Of a stretch of DNA of 38,079 bases, positions 17,783 to 27,941 are shown piece by piece. The notes below the pieces were generated by a model. The model was not told the DNA's origin and searched no databases. It was given only the letters and a program-made list of their open reading frames with translations. The DNA lies in NCBI GenBank assembly GCA_021787125.1, contig JAJYMI010000073.1, forward strand, positions 1 through 38,079, written 5' to 3'. Numbering within the stretch: position 1 is the stretch's first letter; every line of letters begins with the position of its first letter. Both the position numbers and the translations under genes were made by a program. The DNA comes from Thermoplasmata archaeon (GTDB lineage Archaea; Thermoplasmatota; Thermoplasmata; Thermoplasmatales; GCA-001856825).

Positions 17783-18051
17783 AATTTCACTACTACCTCA
17801 TTTAACATACATATTTAATGATTTCTTAGGGTGGACATCGCCCATCTCACCAGTCGACTTCAAAGTACTTTTTGAAACTTTCGTTCTGCTCAACGAATGC
17901 TGTGATTATGTGCTTATATGACAATTGTCTGACAATTCTTATTTTGCTTACCGATGTTATACTTCATTGGTTTTAGATTGAGCTTGATTTATCCTATGTT
18001 GTCTTATCTTAGGACACTTAGCAAAATATATATATAGCGTCATACATATAG

Positions 18052-19242
18052 ATGACAGAGGTAATTGAAATGCCCATGAAATCAATCATCAAAAGTGCTC
18101 TCGGTGAAGAGGGAAATTCAACAAACGATCCACAGACCACCGGACCAGGTATATTAGGTATCCAAGGTCCAAGAGCTCCTCTTGCATCTCCTGATGATGA
18201 AGAGCTTGCAAAGATAGTCGAGTCACTCAAGGTCGGAATAAAGATAATAGGTTGCGGAGGAGGTGGAAGTAATACAATCAACAGGTGCATGGAGGAAGGT
18301 GTTTTCGGTGCCGAAATGGTTGCTGCAAATACTGATGCAAAACATCTCTTGACCGTAAAAGCTCATAGGAAAGTATTGCTTGGAAAGAGAATCACCAGGG
18401 GTCTAGGAGCAGGTGCACTGCCACAGGTTGGAGAGGAAGCAGCAAGGGAAGCTGAAGAGGACCTTCTCAATGCACTTGGCAGAGTGGACATTGCGTTCGT
18501 CACTGCCGGAATGGGAGGAGGAACTGGTACTGGATCAGCTCCCATAGTCGCCGATATTGCAAAGAGACAGAAATCACTGGTCATAAGCGTTGTGACGCTG
18601 CCATTCTCATCTGAAGGAAGAGTGAGAATGGAAAATGCGCTGTTCGGATTGGAGAAGATTAGAAGAAATTCTGACACCACGATAGTGATTCCGAATGATA
18701 AACTGCTACAGCTCGTACCAAGACTACCCTTGGACCAGGCATTCAAGGTCGCAGACGGTATACTCATGGAAGCCCTTAAGGGACTGACCGAAATCATAAC
18801 AAAACCCGGACTAGTGAATCTCGATTATGCCGATATCAAGACAATCATGGCTGGGGGAGGAGTCGCGATGATTGGAATTGGAGAATCAGAGGGAACAGGT
18901 CAGAACAAGATAGAACAGGCGGTCCAGGAAGCAATAGCTTCTCCGCTGATCGAGGCAGATATCTCGGATGCCAAGGGTGCTCTGATCAGGGTCATCGGCG
19001 ATGACCAAATGTCCGTATCAGAGGCTGAGGGTGCGGTCAGACTAGTTCAGCAAAAGGTGAGTCCGAGTGCCAGGATAATCTGGGGTGCGTCTATCGATCC
19101 CACACTGAAAGGAATGATAAGAGTGCTCGTTGTATTGACGGGCGTCAAGTCTCCATATATGCTAGGAGCAAAAGGAGAACTGAGCGCTATCGCAAAAGCA
19201 GCAGGAGCAAAGGGACTGGACTGGAGCATAGACTCTGTCTGA
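18052..19242 (+). CDS. ftsZ: Cell division protein FtsZ
   Basis: GCGGGGSNTINRC, TAGMGGGTGTGSAP tubulin signature; TATA (ATATATATA) about 25 nt before ATG. Confidence 0.96.
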   Translation: MTEVIEMPMKSIIKSALGEEGNSTNDPQTTGPGILGIQGPRAPLASPDDEELAKIVESLKVGIKIIGCGGGGSNTINRCMEEGVFGAEMVAANTDAKHLLTVKAHRKVLLGKRITRGLGAGALPQVGEEAAREAEEDLLNALGRVDIAFVTAGMGGGTGTGSAPIVADIAKRQKSLVISVVTLPFSSEGRVRMENALFGLEKIRRNSDTTIVIPNDKLLQLVPRLPLDQAFKVADGILMEALKGLTEIITKPGLVNLDYADIKTIMAGGGVAMIGIGESEGTGQNKIEQAVQEAIASPLIEADISDAKGALIRVIGDDQMSVSEAEGAVRLVQQKVSPSARIIWGASIDPTLKGMIRVLVVLTGVKSPYMLGAKGELSAIAKAAGAKGLDWSIDSV

Positions 19243-19248
19243 AGCATC

Positions 19249-20277
19249 GTGAAATCTATAATAATGGCCGGTGGCCTGGGTACCAGGCTACGGCCAATTA
19301 CTGACAACATACCCAAATCACTCATACCGGTTGCGGGAAAGCCAGTAGTCTTCTATCTGATGGAAGCGCTTTCAAGAGTCTCTAACGATTTTATAATAAC
19401 TGTCAGCTACAGATATGAGAAAGTCATAGACATCTTTTCAGGAAAGGCTGCAAAAGGAAAGAATATACTATTCTCGGTTGAGAAGGAACCACTGGGAACG
19501 GCGGGCGGGCTGAAGAAGGTTGAGAAGTTTGTCGAGGACACTTTTATCGCCGGAAATGCAGATACGATTTTCCAGCAGGATGTCAGGGGGTTGGTCAGCT
19601 TCCACAAGAAAAACAAGAATGTAGTGACTCTTGGTCTCACTCCCGTTGACGATCCGTCCGAGTTCGGTGTCGCAAAGGTGACAAATGGAAGGATTGTCGA
19701 ATTCCAGGAGAAACCAAAGGTAAACCCAATATCCAACCTTGCTAATGTCGGCATTTACGTAATGGAACCCGATGTCTTTGATTACATCGAGACGGGGAGA
19801 TCCGTGGATGTTGCGAAGGAGTTGCTGCCGGAGTTGCAAAGGGATGGAAAGAAGATAGGCGGTTTCAGGATGAAGGGGACATGGATCGACATAGGAAGAC
19901 CACGCGACCTGATCAAGGCAAACATCTTCGTTGCGAGCAAGAGTAAAACAAGAATCAGCGGATCAAGATTGTCGGGCAAAATATACCTTGGAAAGAATGT
20001 CAAGATAGGAAAGAACTGTGTTCTGGAGGACGTCGCAATCTACGATGGATCGATGATAGAGGACAACGTCCACATCAAGAATTCGGTCGTTTACAACAAT
20101 TCGACCATAGAGAGCGGGAGCAGAATTGAGGATTCGATACTCTCGTTTGACTCCGATCTGGGAGAGGGTGTTATCATCTCGGATTCGGTCATAGGCGGGG
20201 GTCTCCTCCTGCGGAAGGGGGCTAAGATTGAAGGGACAGTAGTATCACTTGGAGAGGAGAAACCAGGTTACGATTAG
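19249..20277 (+). CDS. Sugar-phosphate nucleotidyltransferase with left-handed beta-helix repeats
   Basis: IIMAGGLGTRLRPITDNIPKSLIPVAGKPV; C-terminal hexapeptide-type repeats. Confidence 0.92.
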   Translation: MKSIIMAGGLGTRLRPITDNIPKSLIPVAGKPVVFYLMEALSRVSNDFIITVSYRYEKVIDIFSGKAAKGKNILFSVEKEPLGTAGGLKKVEKFVEDTFIAGNADTIFQQDVRGLVSFHKKNKNVVTLGLTPVDDPSEFGVAKVTNGRIVEFQEKPKVNPISNLANVGIYVMEPDVFDYIETGRSVDVAKELLPELQRDGKKIGGFRMKGTWIDIGRPRDLIKANIFVASKSKTRISGSRLSGKIYLGKNVKIGKNCVLEDVAIYDGSMIEDNVHIKNSVVYNNSTIESGSRIEDSILSFDSDLGEGVIISDSVIGGGLLLRKGAKIEGTVVSLGEEKPGYD

Positions 20278-20640
20278 AACTAAGGCTATAATTACGAGAG
20301 TTATCAGGACCTTCCCACTGATTCCCTTTCCAAATATTATAGGGATCGGGCCAATCATAACGATGCCTCCAATCCCAGACGTCTTGTTCTGAGGGGTCTC
20401 CGGAATCGGCTGATCTTCATATCCAGTCCGTTCGTAGTGAGATTCCCATTTGCCAGAATAGAGGAAGAAGGCAAACGGAACCAGAAAGAACAGCAATGGT
20501 GCGAATGAGAGTGCTGAGGATGAGACGAACACAGGGATGAAAAATACCAGATATATCTTCACGTAGCCGTAGTAGGCCAGTACCGCCTCTGACGTTACAA
20601 ACAAGGCCGCAGATATGATGAAAATGGATAGGGTCCTCAA
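20245..20640 (-). CDS. DUF131-family membrane protein
   Basis: GGIVMIGPIPIIFGKGISGKVLITLVIIALVLIVTWFL; convergent 33-nt overlap with upstream gene. Confidence 0.7.
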   Translation of the reverse strand: MRTLSIFIISAALFVTSEAVLAYYGYVKIYLVFFIPVFVSSSALSFAPLLFFLVPFAFFLYSGKWESHYERTGYEDQPIPETPQNKTSGIGGIVMIGPIPIIFGKGISGKVLITLVIIALVLIVTWFLLSK

Positions 20641-20742
20641 CTGTTCTCCCTCCCAAAAGTAAATCTGTGCTTTAGAACCTTTGCGATACAGTTCTCAGAC
20701 TCTCAGAAGTCGAAAGTGCTTAAGCAGTGCAGTCCTTGTTGG

Positions 20743-21633
20743 TTATAGGAAACCTGCCTTCTGAAGTATCAGGATATCCTCAGTTGAAAGAGATTCTCCA
20801 GTCTTGAACTTCTCGTAGATCTCTTCTGCCTTGGCCTTGGCTTCACTCTCTCTCCCCTTCCGCCTTTCCTTGGATTGTCTCTGCTTCAGTGCCAGTATAA
20901 GTTTCTCGTATTCCCTAATCGTGTTGAATAGTTCATCGAGTTTCTGATTTTCTTTGAACAGTTCAGCCTGGACCTGCAGATATTTCTCGTGAATCTCATC
21001 TGCTTTCCCTTTGGTCTCTATCATTTCCTCATATATCTTGTTCTGATTGTCTCTAAGAGTGATGACTTCCTTGATGGTGCCCTGAAACTCGTCCTGTGTT
21101 TTCTTGATCTCGTCCTTGTTGGTCTTGATGTCCTCATCAAGTTTCTTGTAGGTGACATCGTCCAGAGCAATTTTCTCTGATTCCTTTTCATAGTCCTTGA
21201 CTGTCTTGTCCATGCCCCTGATTCGCTTGACGATCTCCTCTTCTTCCTTCTTGTTGTAGACGCCTGTCATCTGTCTCCTTATGAGGTCGTCCCTCTCTTT
21301 TTTCATCTTTCTCAGGTCGATTTGTTTTCCCTTGTCCCTCAGTATGGAAGAACGAAGTGTTCTTCTCTCGTTGATCTCCTTCCTAAAATCGGAAGAGAGC
21401 TTGTCTTTCTTTGCCTTGAGGTCGGCAGCTTTGTTTGACAGCTCGTCCTTGGAACTCTTCATTTCTCTCAGCGATTTTATGAGCTCCTTAACTTTGTTAT
21501 TCAGGACATCCCTCTCATCAGCATATCTATCCATTTCTTCGCGAAGGTCGTCCCTTCTGATTCGACTTTCATCGAGATCCTTCTTAATGGTCAATCTCTT
21601 ATTCTCTAATTCCGTAAGCGAGTCAGTCATCAT
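20743..21633 (-). CDS. Coiled-coil protein, archaeal conserved type
   Basis: Continuous Lys/Glu-rich heptad-like sequence, C-terminal KAEEIYEKFKTGESLSTEDILILQKAGFL. Confidence 0.8.
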   Translation of the reverse strand: MMTDSLTELENKRLTIKKDLDESRIRRDDLREEMDRYADERDVLNNKVKELIKSLREMKSSKDELSNKAADLKAKKDKLSSDFRKEINERRTLRSSILRDKGKQIDLRKMKKERDDLIRRQMTGVYNKKEEEEIVKRIRGMDKTVKDYEKESEKIALDDVTYKKLDEDIKTNKDEIKKTQDEFQGTIKEVITLRDNQNKIYEEMIETKGKADEIHEKYLQVQAELFKENQKLDELFNTIREYEKLILALKQRQSKERRKGRESEAKAKAEEIYEKFKTGESLSTEDILILQKAGFL

Positions 21634-21985
21634 AATCCTCAGGCGAGGCTTATTTGTTTCGAAAATTTAACTTTTGTGCGAAAATTTGACCTCAGTATTG
21701 AACGAGCTATCTAATATTATGGCTGATAAATTGACTTTTAGATTCTTTGGAGGGGATATCTATCGGAATCGGGTGAATTTCCTTCTCGCATACTGCTTCC
21801 TAATTTCAGGCAACGTGAGGCAAGTTGGAGTTAGATAGACGTATGAGACAACTGAACAAAAAACCAGGTGAAGACCCATTTAGGCGAGAGACTGGACAAG
21901 CGCAATCAATCTAACCAGTACTTCTGGACTAAAAGGGGTATATCCCCTCGTCATGCTTTTAATAGTCCTCAGGACTGACGACTTG

Positions 21986-23632
21986 ATGAAGGCATTCGAA
22001 TCTGGATTTATCGGAGACCTCGAGATGAAAAACAGAATTGTTATGGCCCCGATGATATCGAATCTCGCGAATCCCGATGGCTCGAGCAATGATACACTTG
22101 TCAGGTACCTGGAAGAGAGAGCCAAGGGAGGAACTGGCCTGATAATCACAGAGTACACTTACGTCGACAACGTGAATTCGAGAGGTTCTAGAAATGAGTT
22201 GGGAGCGTATAGCCCAATACTGATACCAAAGCTTCGCCGGATCCCAGAGGCGATTCACCAGCACGGTGCAAGGGTGTTCATGCAACTTGTTCATGCAGGG
22301 GGAAAGGCTCTGACAGATGAGAACCAACGACGACCGATGGCCCCGTCGCCAGTGGATTATTTGGGAGTAAAGCCCGATCAGATCACAGAAGAGGATATCG
22401 AAGGAGTGATAGGTTCATTTGAGAAGGCCGCACTTGTGGCGAAGAATGCGGAGTTCGATGGAATAGAAATTCACGGAGCACACGGGTACCTCATTCATCA
22501 ATTTCTCTCTCCAGTTTTGAACGTGAGGGAGGACAGGTATGGTGGCTCCCTAGAAAAGAGATTGACATTCCCCCAAGCTGTCATTGACGCAGTGCGTTCT
22601 GTCACCGATTTCCCAGTCGGGATACGGCTTAGCCTCTATGAGGATGACCCGAATGGTTGGAACGAAGATTACGGGCTCAAGATTATCGATTCCTTGAGGG
22701 GGCTCGATTATGTTCATTTCTCCGCTGGCAACTTCTATCCGCCCGGTTCATCCGCTTCTTTCTATTCTCCAGAGACTCACATCTTTCCGCGTCTGAAGAG
22801 AAGGCCGAAGATCACAACTATGCTTGTGGGTTCTGTAGTCAGTCTGGATGGAGTTGAACGCGTCTTGTCCACTTGCGATTTTGTGTCCGTGGGAAGAGGG
22901 CATCTAGCAGATCCGTACTTTTCTTACAAGCTTGAAAAGAATCCTCATCTGTTGCGTCCTTGCATCAGATGCAACCAGGGTTGCAGGGGTATGTCATTCG
23001 GAGAGGTCCGATGCAGCGTGAACCCAGACGTCGGGTACGAAGGAAGGACCGAAACAAAATTGAAGGGGGAAGTGGTGATAAAAGGTGCAGGGATCCAAGG
23101 ACTGGGAGCCGCCACTTATGCCGCCAAGAGAGGATTGAAAGTCACAATATATGAGAGGGAAGAAAAGATAGGAGGGCAACTTAACAGAATCCAAGACCCC
23201 TTCAAGAAGAAGGCTTTCGCTCCCCTACTGACGTACTATGAAAACGCCCTCAAGTTCTACAAGGTTTCCATTGTGACGGATGAAGCATTCAAGGGGAAAG
23301 CGATCGAATGTCTTCCTCCGATATCATACAAGGAACCTCCTGAAAGCGGAGAATCGTTCGAGAGCAACGTCTATGCCAACCACGACTGGTTCCTCAAGAC
23401 TGCTGAGATAAAGAGGATAAGGGTCGGAAAGAAGAGCTTGAATGGCCTCGATCGCGGTCGAAAACTGGGATACGTCTCCCTGGCTCAGAGCAAGGGTATT
23501 GAATTTGTCGACGGAGACGAATTCGATTTCAGTCTAATGGTCAGAGACCAATACGACATTATGAAGGCAATCAATCTGGGTATAGGGAAAATGAAGCAGT
23601 TCATTGCAGAATCTGAAAACGATTTTGTATGA
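21986..23632 (+). CDS. Old yellow enzyme / 2,4-dienoyl-CoA reductase-like, shortened C-terminal region
   Basis: TIM-barrel FMN motifs (HGAHGYLIHQFLSPVLNVREDRYGGSLEKR), Fe-S cysteines CIRCNQGC...C, Rossmann GAGIQGLGAA; start refined to ATG 21986. Confidence 0.87.
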   Translation: MKAFESGFIGDLEMKNRIVMAPMISNLANPDGSSNDTLVRYLEERAKGGTGLIITEYTYVDNVNSRGSRNELGAYSPILIPKLRRIPEAIHQHGARVFMQLVHAGGKALTDENQRRPMAPSPVDYLGVKPDQITEEDIEGVIGSFEKAALVAKNAEFDGIEIHGAHGYLIHQFLSPVLNVREDRYGGSLEKRLTFPQAVIDAVRSVTDFPVGIRLSLYEDDPNGWNEDYGLKIIDSLRGLDYVHFSAGNFYPPGSSASFYSPETHIFPRLKRRPKITTMLVGSVVSLDGVERVLSTCDFVSVGRGHLADPYFSYKLEKNPHLLRPCIRCNQGCRGMSFGEVRCSVNPDVGYEGRTETKLKGEVVIKGAGIQGLGAATYAAKRGLKVTIYEREEKIGGQLNRIQDPFKKKAFAPLLTYYENALKFYKVSIVTDEAFKGKAIECLPPISYKEPPESGESFESNVYANHDWFLKTAEIKRIRVGKKSLNGLDRGRKLGYVSLAQSKGIEFVDGDEFDFSLMVRDQYDIMKAINLGIGKMKQFIAESENDFV

Positions 23633-23703
23633 GTCTTCAAGACCATGTCTCCAATCGAAAGTGACTCAGAAAGGTATATCGTTCCGAAAGCGATCATTAT
23701 GAC

Positions 23704-23880
23704 ATGAATCATCGCGTGTGTCCCCAGTGTGGTTCAGAGCATATAGATCTTGATATGGGTTACATCACTGGAAAGTATAGATGCGTTGATTGTGGTTATG
23801 TTGGAAGTGTCATTTTCGAATTCGATGACAAGAATTACGAGAGATTCTTGAAACAGCTCAAGGATGGCTCTCGTGAGTGA
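23704..23880 (+). CDS. Zinc-ribbon small protein (58 aa)
   Basis: Below track cutoff. MNHRVCPQCGSEHIDLDMGYITGKYRCVDCGYVGSVIFEFDDKNYERFLKQLKDGSRE. Confidence 0.75.
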   Translation: MNHRVCPQCGSEHIDLDMGYITGKYRCVDCGYVGSVIFEFDDKNYERFLKQLKDGSRE

Positions 23881-23907
23881 AATCTAAGTGGAGGAGTAAG
23901 AATCTTT

Positions 23908-24714
23908 ATGCTTTCTAATATAGATCCAGTATATTTTTTGACGTTCATTGTTCCTATAGCTCTAAACCTGGCTCTTGTTCTGTACTGTAGGAAAAAGGGG
24001 ACTCTTAATTTAGCAGTACTGGGATACTCATTTCTGGCTTACTTTATTGCAATAGGTATCAAAATGGCGTTTCAGTATCTCACTGCAGGATTCGTAACCT
24101 CCAGATTTGGATATACTTCCATAGAAACTGCCATGTATTACGGGCTTCAGACCAGTTTTCTTGAAGTTGGGCTTGCCTATATGTTCGCAAGCTACGCTTT
24201 CAAGAAGAAACACATTTCTGCAGCGAACTCAGTTTCGTACGGCATATCTTTGTCTTTCTGGGAGAACGCTATTTATCTCGGAGTGTTGACGGGAATCAGT
24301 CTAGTAGCAGACTTTGTACTGATATCAATAGGTCCTAGCAGCATCTCTCATCTGGTGTACACCACTATCTCAAAGAACGATCCCGCTCTTTTGTACGGTC
24401 CAGTCCCAGCCCTCATCTCCACGGCCGTTTCAATTCTCGAGCGCACTTCATCGCTGTTAGCCCACACCGCTTGGGGGATACTTACGGTCATATCCGTTGC
24501 AACTAAAAAGAAAGTCTATTTCTTCATTGCCCTTCCAATGGGTCTGATTGACGCGCTCGTTCCTTACGCTTCAGTGATAGGTATATACAACTTTGAACTC
24601 ATCGTTTTCGTCCTTTCTGTGATATTCATTGCGATAGCTGCATATGTCTTGAGAAAGACGAAGGGTACTGTATCCCCGGCGGACATCTCCAGAACAAAAA
24701 TTGGGGGTGTTTAG
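23908..24714 (+). CDS. Polytopic membrane protein, YhfC-like (putative glutamic-type intramembrane protease family)
   Basis: FLEVGLAYMFA, SFWENAIYLG and LERTSSLLAHTAWGI conserved-type motifs; about 7 hydrophobic segments. Confidence 0.55.
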   Translation: MLSNIDPVYFLTFIVPIALNLALVLYCRKKGTLNLAVLGYSFLAYFIAIGIKMAFQYLTAGFVTSRFGYTSIETAMYYGLQTSFLEVGLAYMFASYAFKKKHISAANSVSYGISLSFWENAIYLGVLTGISLVADFVLISIGPSSISHLVYTTISKNDPALLYGPVPALISTAVSILERTSSLLAHTAWGILTVISVATKKKVYFFIALPMGLIDALVPYASVIGIYNFELIVFVLSVIFIAIAAYVLRKTKGTVSPADISRTKIGGV

Positions 24715-24913
24715 ACACTTTGAAAACAGAATATGGAACGAAATTTGTTGTGTCTTCTCTCTATTAATCCAACTGAATCTATCAACTTACACTAATCCAT
24801 TATTTGTCCATGAATACAAGTGCCGTTGACTCTTGGTCGAGTTAAAGAGAATATTTATAAGAAAACAGACTACTATCACGGGGCACACCAAGTGTGTCAC
24901 GGAGAGGACAAAA

Positions 24914-25402
24914 TTGCCGTTTACATCAAACAAAGAGGAACGAATACGTCAATTGGAAGGACAACTTTCAAATCTGAAAATGACAAGTTCTTATGGTAGC
25001 AACTGCGAATCTATAGCCAGGATTCAACTTCAGCTGACGCAACTTTATGCTGAAACTGGGAACAAAATGATGTCGGATCAAATGCTTGATGGAGCGCAGA
25101 AGACTCTTCAGGATCCTCTATGTCCCAAGACAAAAGCTGGCGAACAGATGTTGAGGAGCGTAGATTACTACAGGGGACACCCCGGTATGCTCAGCATGCA
25201 GTCCATGCCCGCGATATACAGGTATCTATCACTCATCGTACTTCTTGTCGGTTATCTTGTCCTGTACGTTCTGTACTACATGTATGGCAAGCTCTTTGTC
25301 TACAACGACTTTCTTGCAGGCATTCTGGTAGTTTTCGTCGTGAGTATTGGTCTGAATTTTGTAGTGAGAAATCAATACGTCAAGAGGAACTCCAGACAGT
25401 AA
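24914..25402 (+). CDS. Hypothetical protein, coiled-coil N-terminus with two C-terminal TM segments
   Basis: TTG 24914 preceded by GGAGAGG; TATA TTTATAA at about 24851 lies inside the track's longer ORF, so the longer start is unlikely. Confidence 0.6.
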   Translation: MPFTSNKEERIRQLEGQLSNLKMTSSYGSNCESIARIQLQLTQLYAETGNKMMSDQMLDGAQKTLQDPLCPKTKAGEQMLRSVDYYRGHPGMLSMQSMPAIYRYLSLIVLLVGYLVLYVLYYMYGKLFVYNDFLAGILVVFVVSIGLNFVVRNQYVKRNSRQ

Positions 25403-25417
25403 AGTTCCTGAAAAAAA

Positions 25418-26383
25418 TTAACCCGGAATGGTCACCGATCTACCTCTGCAGGCAGATTCCTGAGATAGCAGGTGCATCTTTGTCGATAGAACCGCGTCCT
25501 CGGACCCTGCAATAATCTCTCTTTTCCTAGTAAAGTCTCTGATTTCCTCCAGATACATGTTAGTTTTTTCACCATATTCTTTTGACGATTTATCGTTGAG
25601 CAGGAGCTTGGAAGCTACCTCGGTGGAATAGAAGTTTGTGACGACTATGCTACCCTCTGTCCCCAATATTTCGAGGTCATTAGAATTAGAGGTAATCACC
25701 CTCGATGAGAGGGAATTCGCGATTATTCCGCTTCTGAATTCTATTGTAGTGTACATAGTATCCTCAATTATGCTGCACTTTGGGTTATTGATCGCACTCA
25801 GTGAGACAACATCTTTGCCAAAGAGGTTCACAAAACTGTCCATCACGTGAACGCCTCTTCCTACGATGGATCCTCCACCCGCCATTTCTGGGGTATCCCA
25901 CCAGGTGCCCCTCGGTGAATTCCTGGAGGAATGGCCCGTGAATTTACCGGACACAATCATTACCTTGCCTATCGCATTGTGGGCAAGAAGACTAGAGACG
26001 TCCTTCACCGCTGGATGAAATCTCAGATGAAAACCGATGCAAAACGGGATACCTTCTCTTTCAGAAAGATTCGCCAGCTTCTTCGTATCTTCAATCTTCA
26101 GAGTCACCGGTTTTTCCAGCAATACTGACTTTCCAGCATCCAGCGACATCTTGGAATGGGTGAAGTGAAGAGCATTTGGAGAAGAAATGTAAACCGCTTC
26201 GAAGGGCTTCTTTACAAAATTCTCTAAGTCGGGCACGTATTCTGCCCCATACTCTTTCGAAACTCGTTCTCCCTTGGATCGATCTGAGGAATAGATGTGG
26301 GTGACATCCGAGCCAGAAGCCCTTATCGCTGGCATCACTCTAGTCAATGCATGATTTCCCAAAGAAATGATACCGAAGTCCAT
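25418..26383 (-). CDS. Gfo/Idh/MocA-family oxidoreductase
   Basis: Rossmann N-terminus, AVYISSPNALHFTHSKMSLDAGKSVLLEKPVT signature. Confidence 0.9.
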   Translation of the reverse strand: MDFGIISLGNHALTRVMPAIRASGSDVTHIYSSDRSKGERVSKEYGAEYVPDLENFVKKPFEAVYISSPNALHFTHSKMSLDAGKSVLLEKPVTLKIEDTKKLANLSEREGIPFCIGFHLRFHPAVKDVSSLLAHNAIGKVMIVSGKFTGHSSRNSPRGTWWDTPEMAGGGSIVGRGVHVMDSFVNLFGKDVVSLSAINNPKCSIIEDTMYTTIEFRSGIIANSLSSRVITSNSNDLEILGTEGSIVVTNFYSTEVASKLLLNDKSSKEYGEKTNMYLEEIRDFTRKREIIAGSEDAVLSTKMHLLSQESACRGRSVTIPG

Positions 26384-26560
26384 GGATCAGAAATGTAAGA
26401 CACAATATATTATTTGTTTGTGAATGAAGTAGTGACCCATTTTACAAGGCGAGTTAGATAGACCCATGCTCATTCACATTTCGGGCTGCTCAATTCACCA
26501 CACTCGAAACGATTTCTGATGACCTAATTGCCCGATCATTTCTCTCTAGCTACGCTTGAC

Positions 26561-27775
26561 CTATTGAGAAGTGCCTAACTTCTCCTTGCCGGGCAGATAT
26601 ATCAAGAGCAAGACTGAAAATATGGCGAATACGAGCATGACTGTGAAGGAGATGAACATGCTAGTGAACAACCGGAGGCCATCAAAAACCATCAGACCTA
26701 TGCTCCCTCCAATCGTGCTACCCACTCCCCAGACCAGTGCATTTGCCCTTGTTGAGTGTTCCTTTGGTACAGTTTGCGAGACATACCCCATAAGCACTGG
26801 AAATCCCGTGTATGCAAAGAAAGCAAACAGTGTGTAGCTGACCAGTATGATGGCAAAGCTCCGAGAAAAGTAAAGAAAGAGGACAAAGAAAACGACCAAT
26901 CCTACGGACGTTAGAGAAATGGTGAACTTGCCGCCCAACCTAGAGGTCATATATCCAAAGAAAGGTTGACCGAGTACAGGAGCCAGGAAGGCGATTCCAA
27001 GGACCGTCGCCATAAGGTGCTTCGAATTAAAGATTCCATCCAGGTAAGTTGGTATCCAAGTGGTTGTAACGCTTATGAACATCGATCTGAGGAATACCAG
27101 AACTACGAGCATTATTAGGAAGAATGGAATCGAACCCTCCAACTGAGTTTCTTTGGCAGGCGTTTTCTGCTTTGTAGGGAGGGAGTAACCGTAATCCTTT
27201 CTCTTGAAAAATTTTAAGCCAAGGAATATCAGAACTGCTGCCATCACGAAATAAATGACAATGAACTGCAGTCCGAGGACTATGCCGACAAAACCCGCCA
27301 TAAAAACGACCATTGGTGGAAAAGCACTTCTTCCAAGACTGCCGAACGAACCATTTATTCCCATATAGGAAGCTGACTCTCTCGGTCCGAATGTGTGAGA
27401 GAGAATTGTCGCTCCTATTGGATGATAGATCGACTGTCCCACGCCAAGGAACACGGATCCTAGAATCATGAACTCATAGGCATCCGCGTGATACAAGAAT
27501 GGCAGGGAAAAAACGAACGCAGCCAAGCCATTGAGCAACAGCCCAGACATCAGTATGAAGGCATCTCGGTCCACCCTATCTGCGTAGGAACCAACATAAA
27601 CGCTGAGGAAACCCGAGATGAGGTTGTATAGAACCGGCATTAGTCCGATGACAAAGACCGATATTCCTCTTATTCCAGAGAAGTAGGTGAGGAGTACCGG
27701 AAATAAAAGAAAGTTCCCATCTACTGAAAAGTGACTGAGTGACGTGAATATTAGGGAGTTGAGTTTTGCATTCAT
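26561..27775 (-). CDS. MFS transporter
   Basis: About 12 hydrophobic segments, VYVGSYADRVDRDAFI MFS-like loop. Confidence 0.88.
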   Translation of the reverse strand: MNAKLNSLIFTSLSHFSVDGNFLLFPVLLTYFSGIRGISVFVIGLMPVLYNLISGFLSVYVGSYADRVDRDAFILMSGLLLNGLAAFVFSLPFLYHADAYEFMILGSVFLGVGQSIYHPIGATILSHTFGPRESASYMGINGSFGSLGRSAFPPMVVFMAGFVGIVLGLQFIVIYFVMAAVLIFLGLKFFKRKDYGYSLPTKQKTPAKETQLEGSIPFFLIMLVVLVFLRSMFISVTTTWIPTYLDGIFNSKHLMATVLGIAFLAPVLGQPFFGYMTSRLGGKFTISLTSVGLVVFFVLFLYFSRSFAIILVSYTLFAFFAYTGFPVLMGYVSQTVPKEHSTRANALVWGVGSTIGGSIGLMVFDGLRLFTSMFISFTVMLVFAIFSVLLLIYLPGKEKLGTSQ

Positions 27776-27941
27776 TTTTATAAATCCTGAAGTGCGTCTG
27801 GAAATTTAATTGTGTTCATTGAGATTCTGACGAGCTTATATGGGAACCGCTATGCACCGGTACATCCAAACCTCGATGCAGACGAAGATAGATTGATCCC
27901 CAAGTCAGGTCATCGAAACTGGCTTACTAGCCAGGATTGCG

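Noticed and set aside
18363-19325. Minus-strand ORFs opposite ftsZ
   Set aside because: Antisense shadow ORFs; the ftsZ reading is unambiguous
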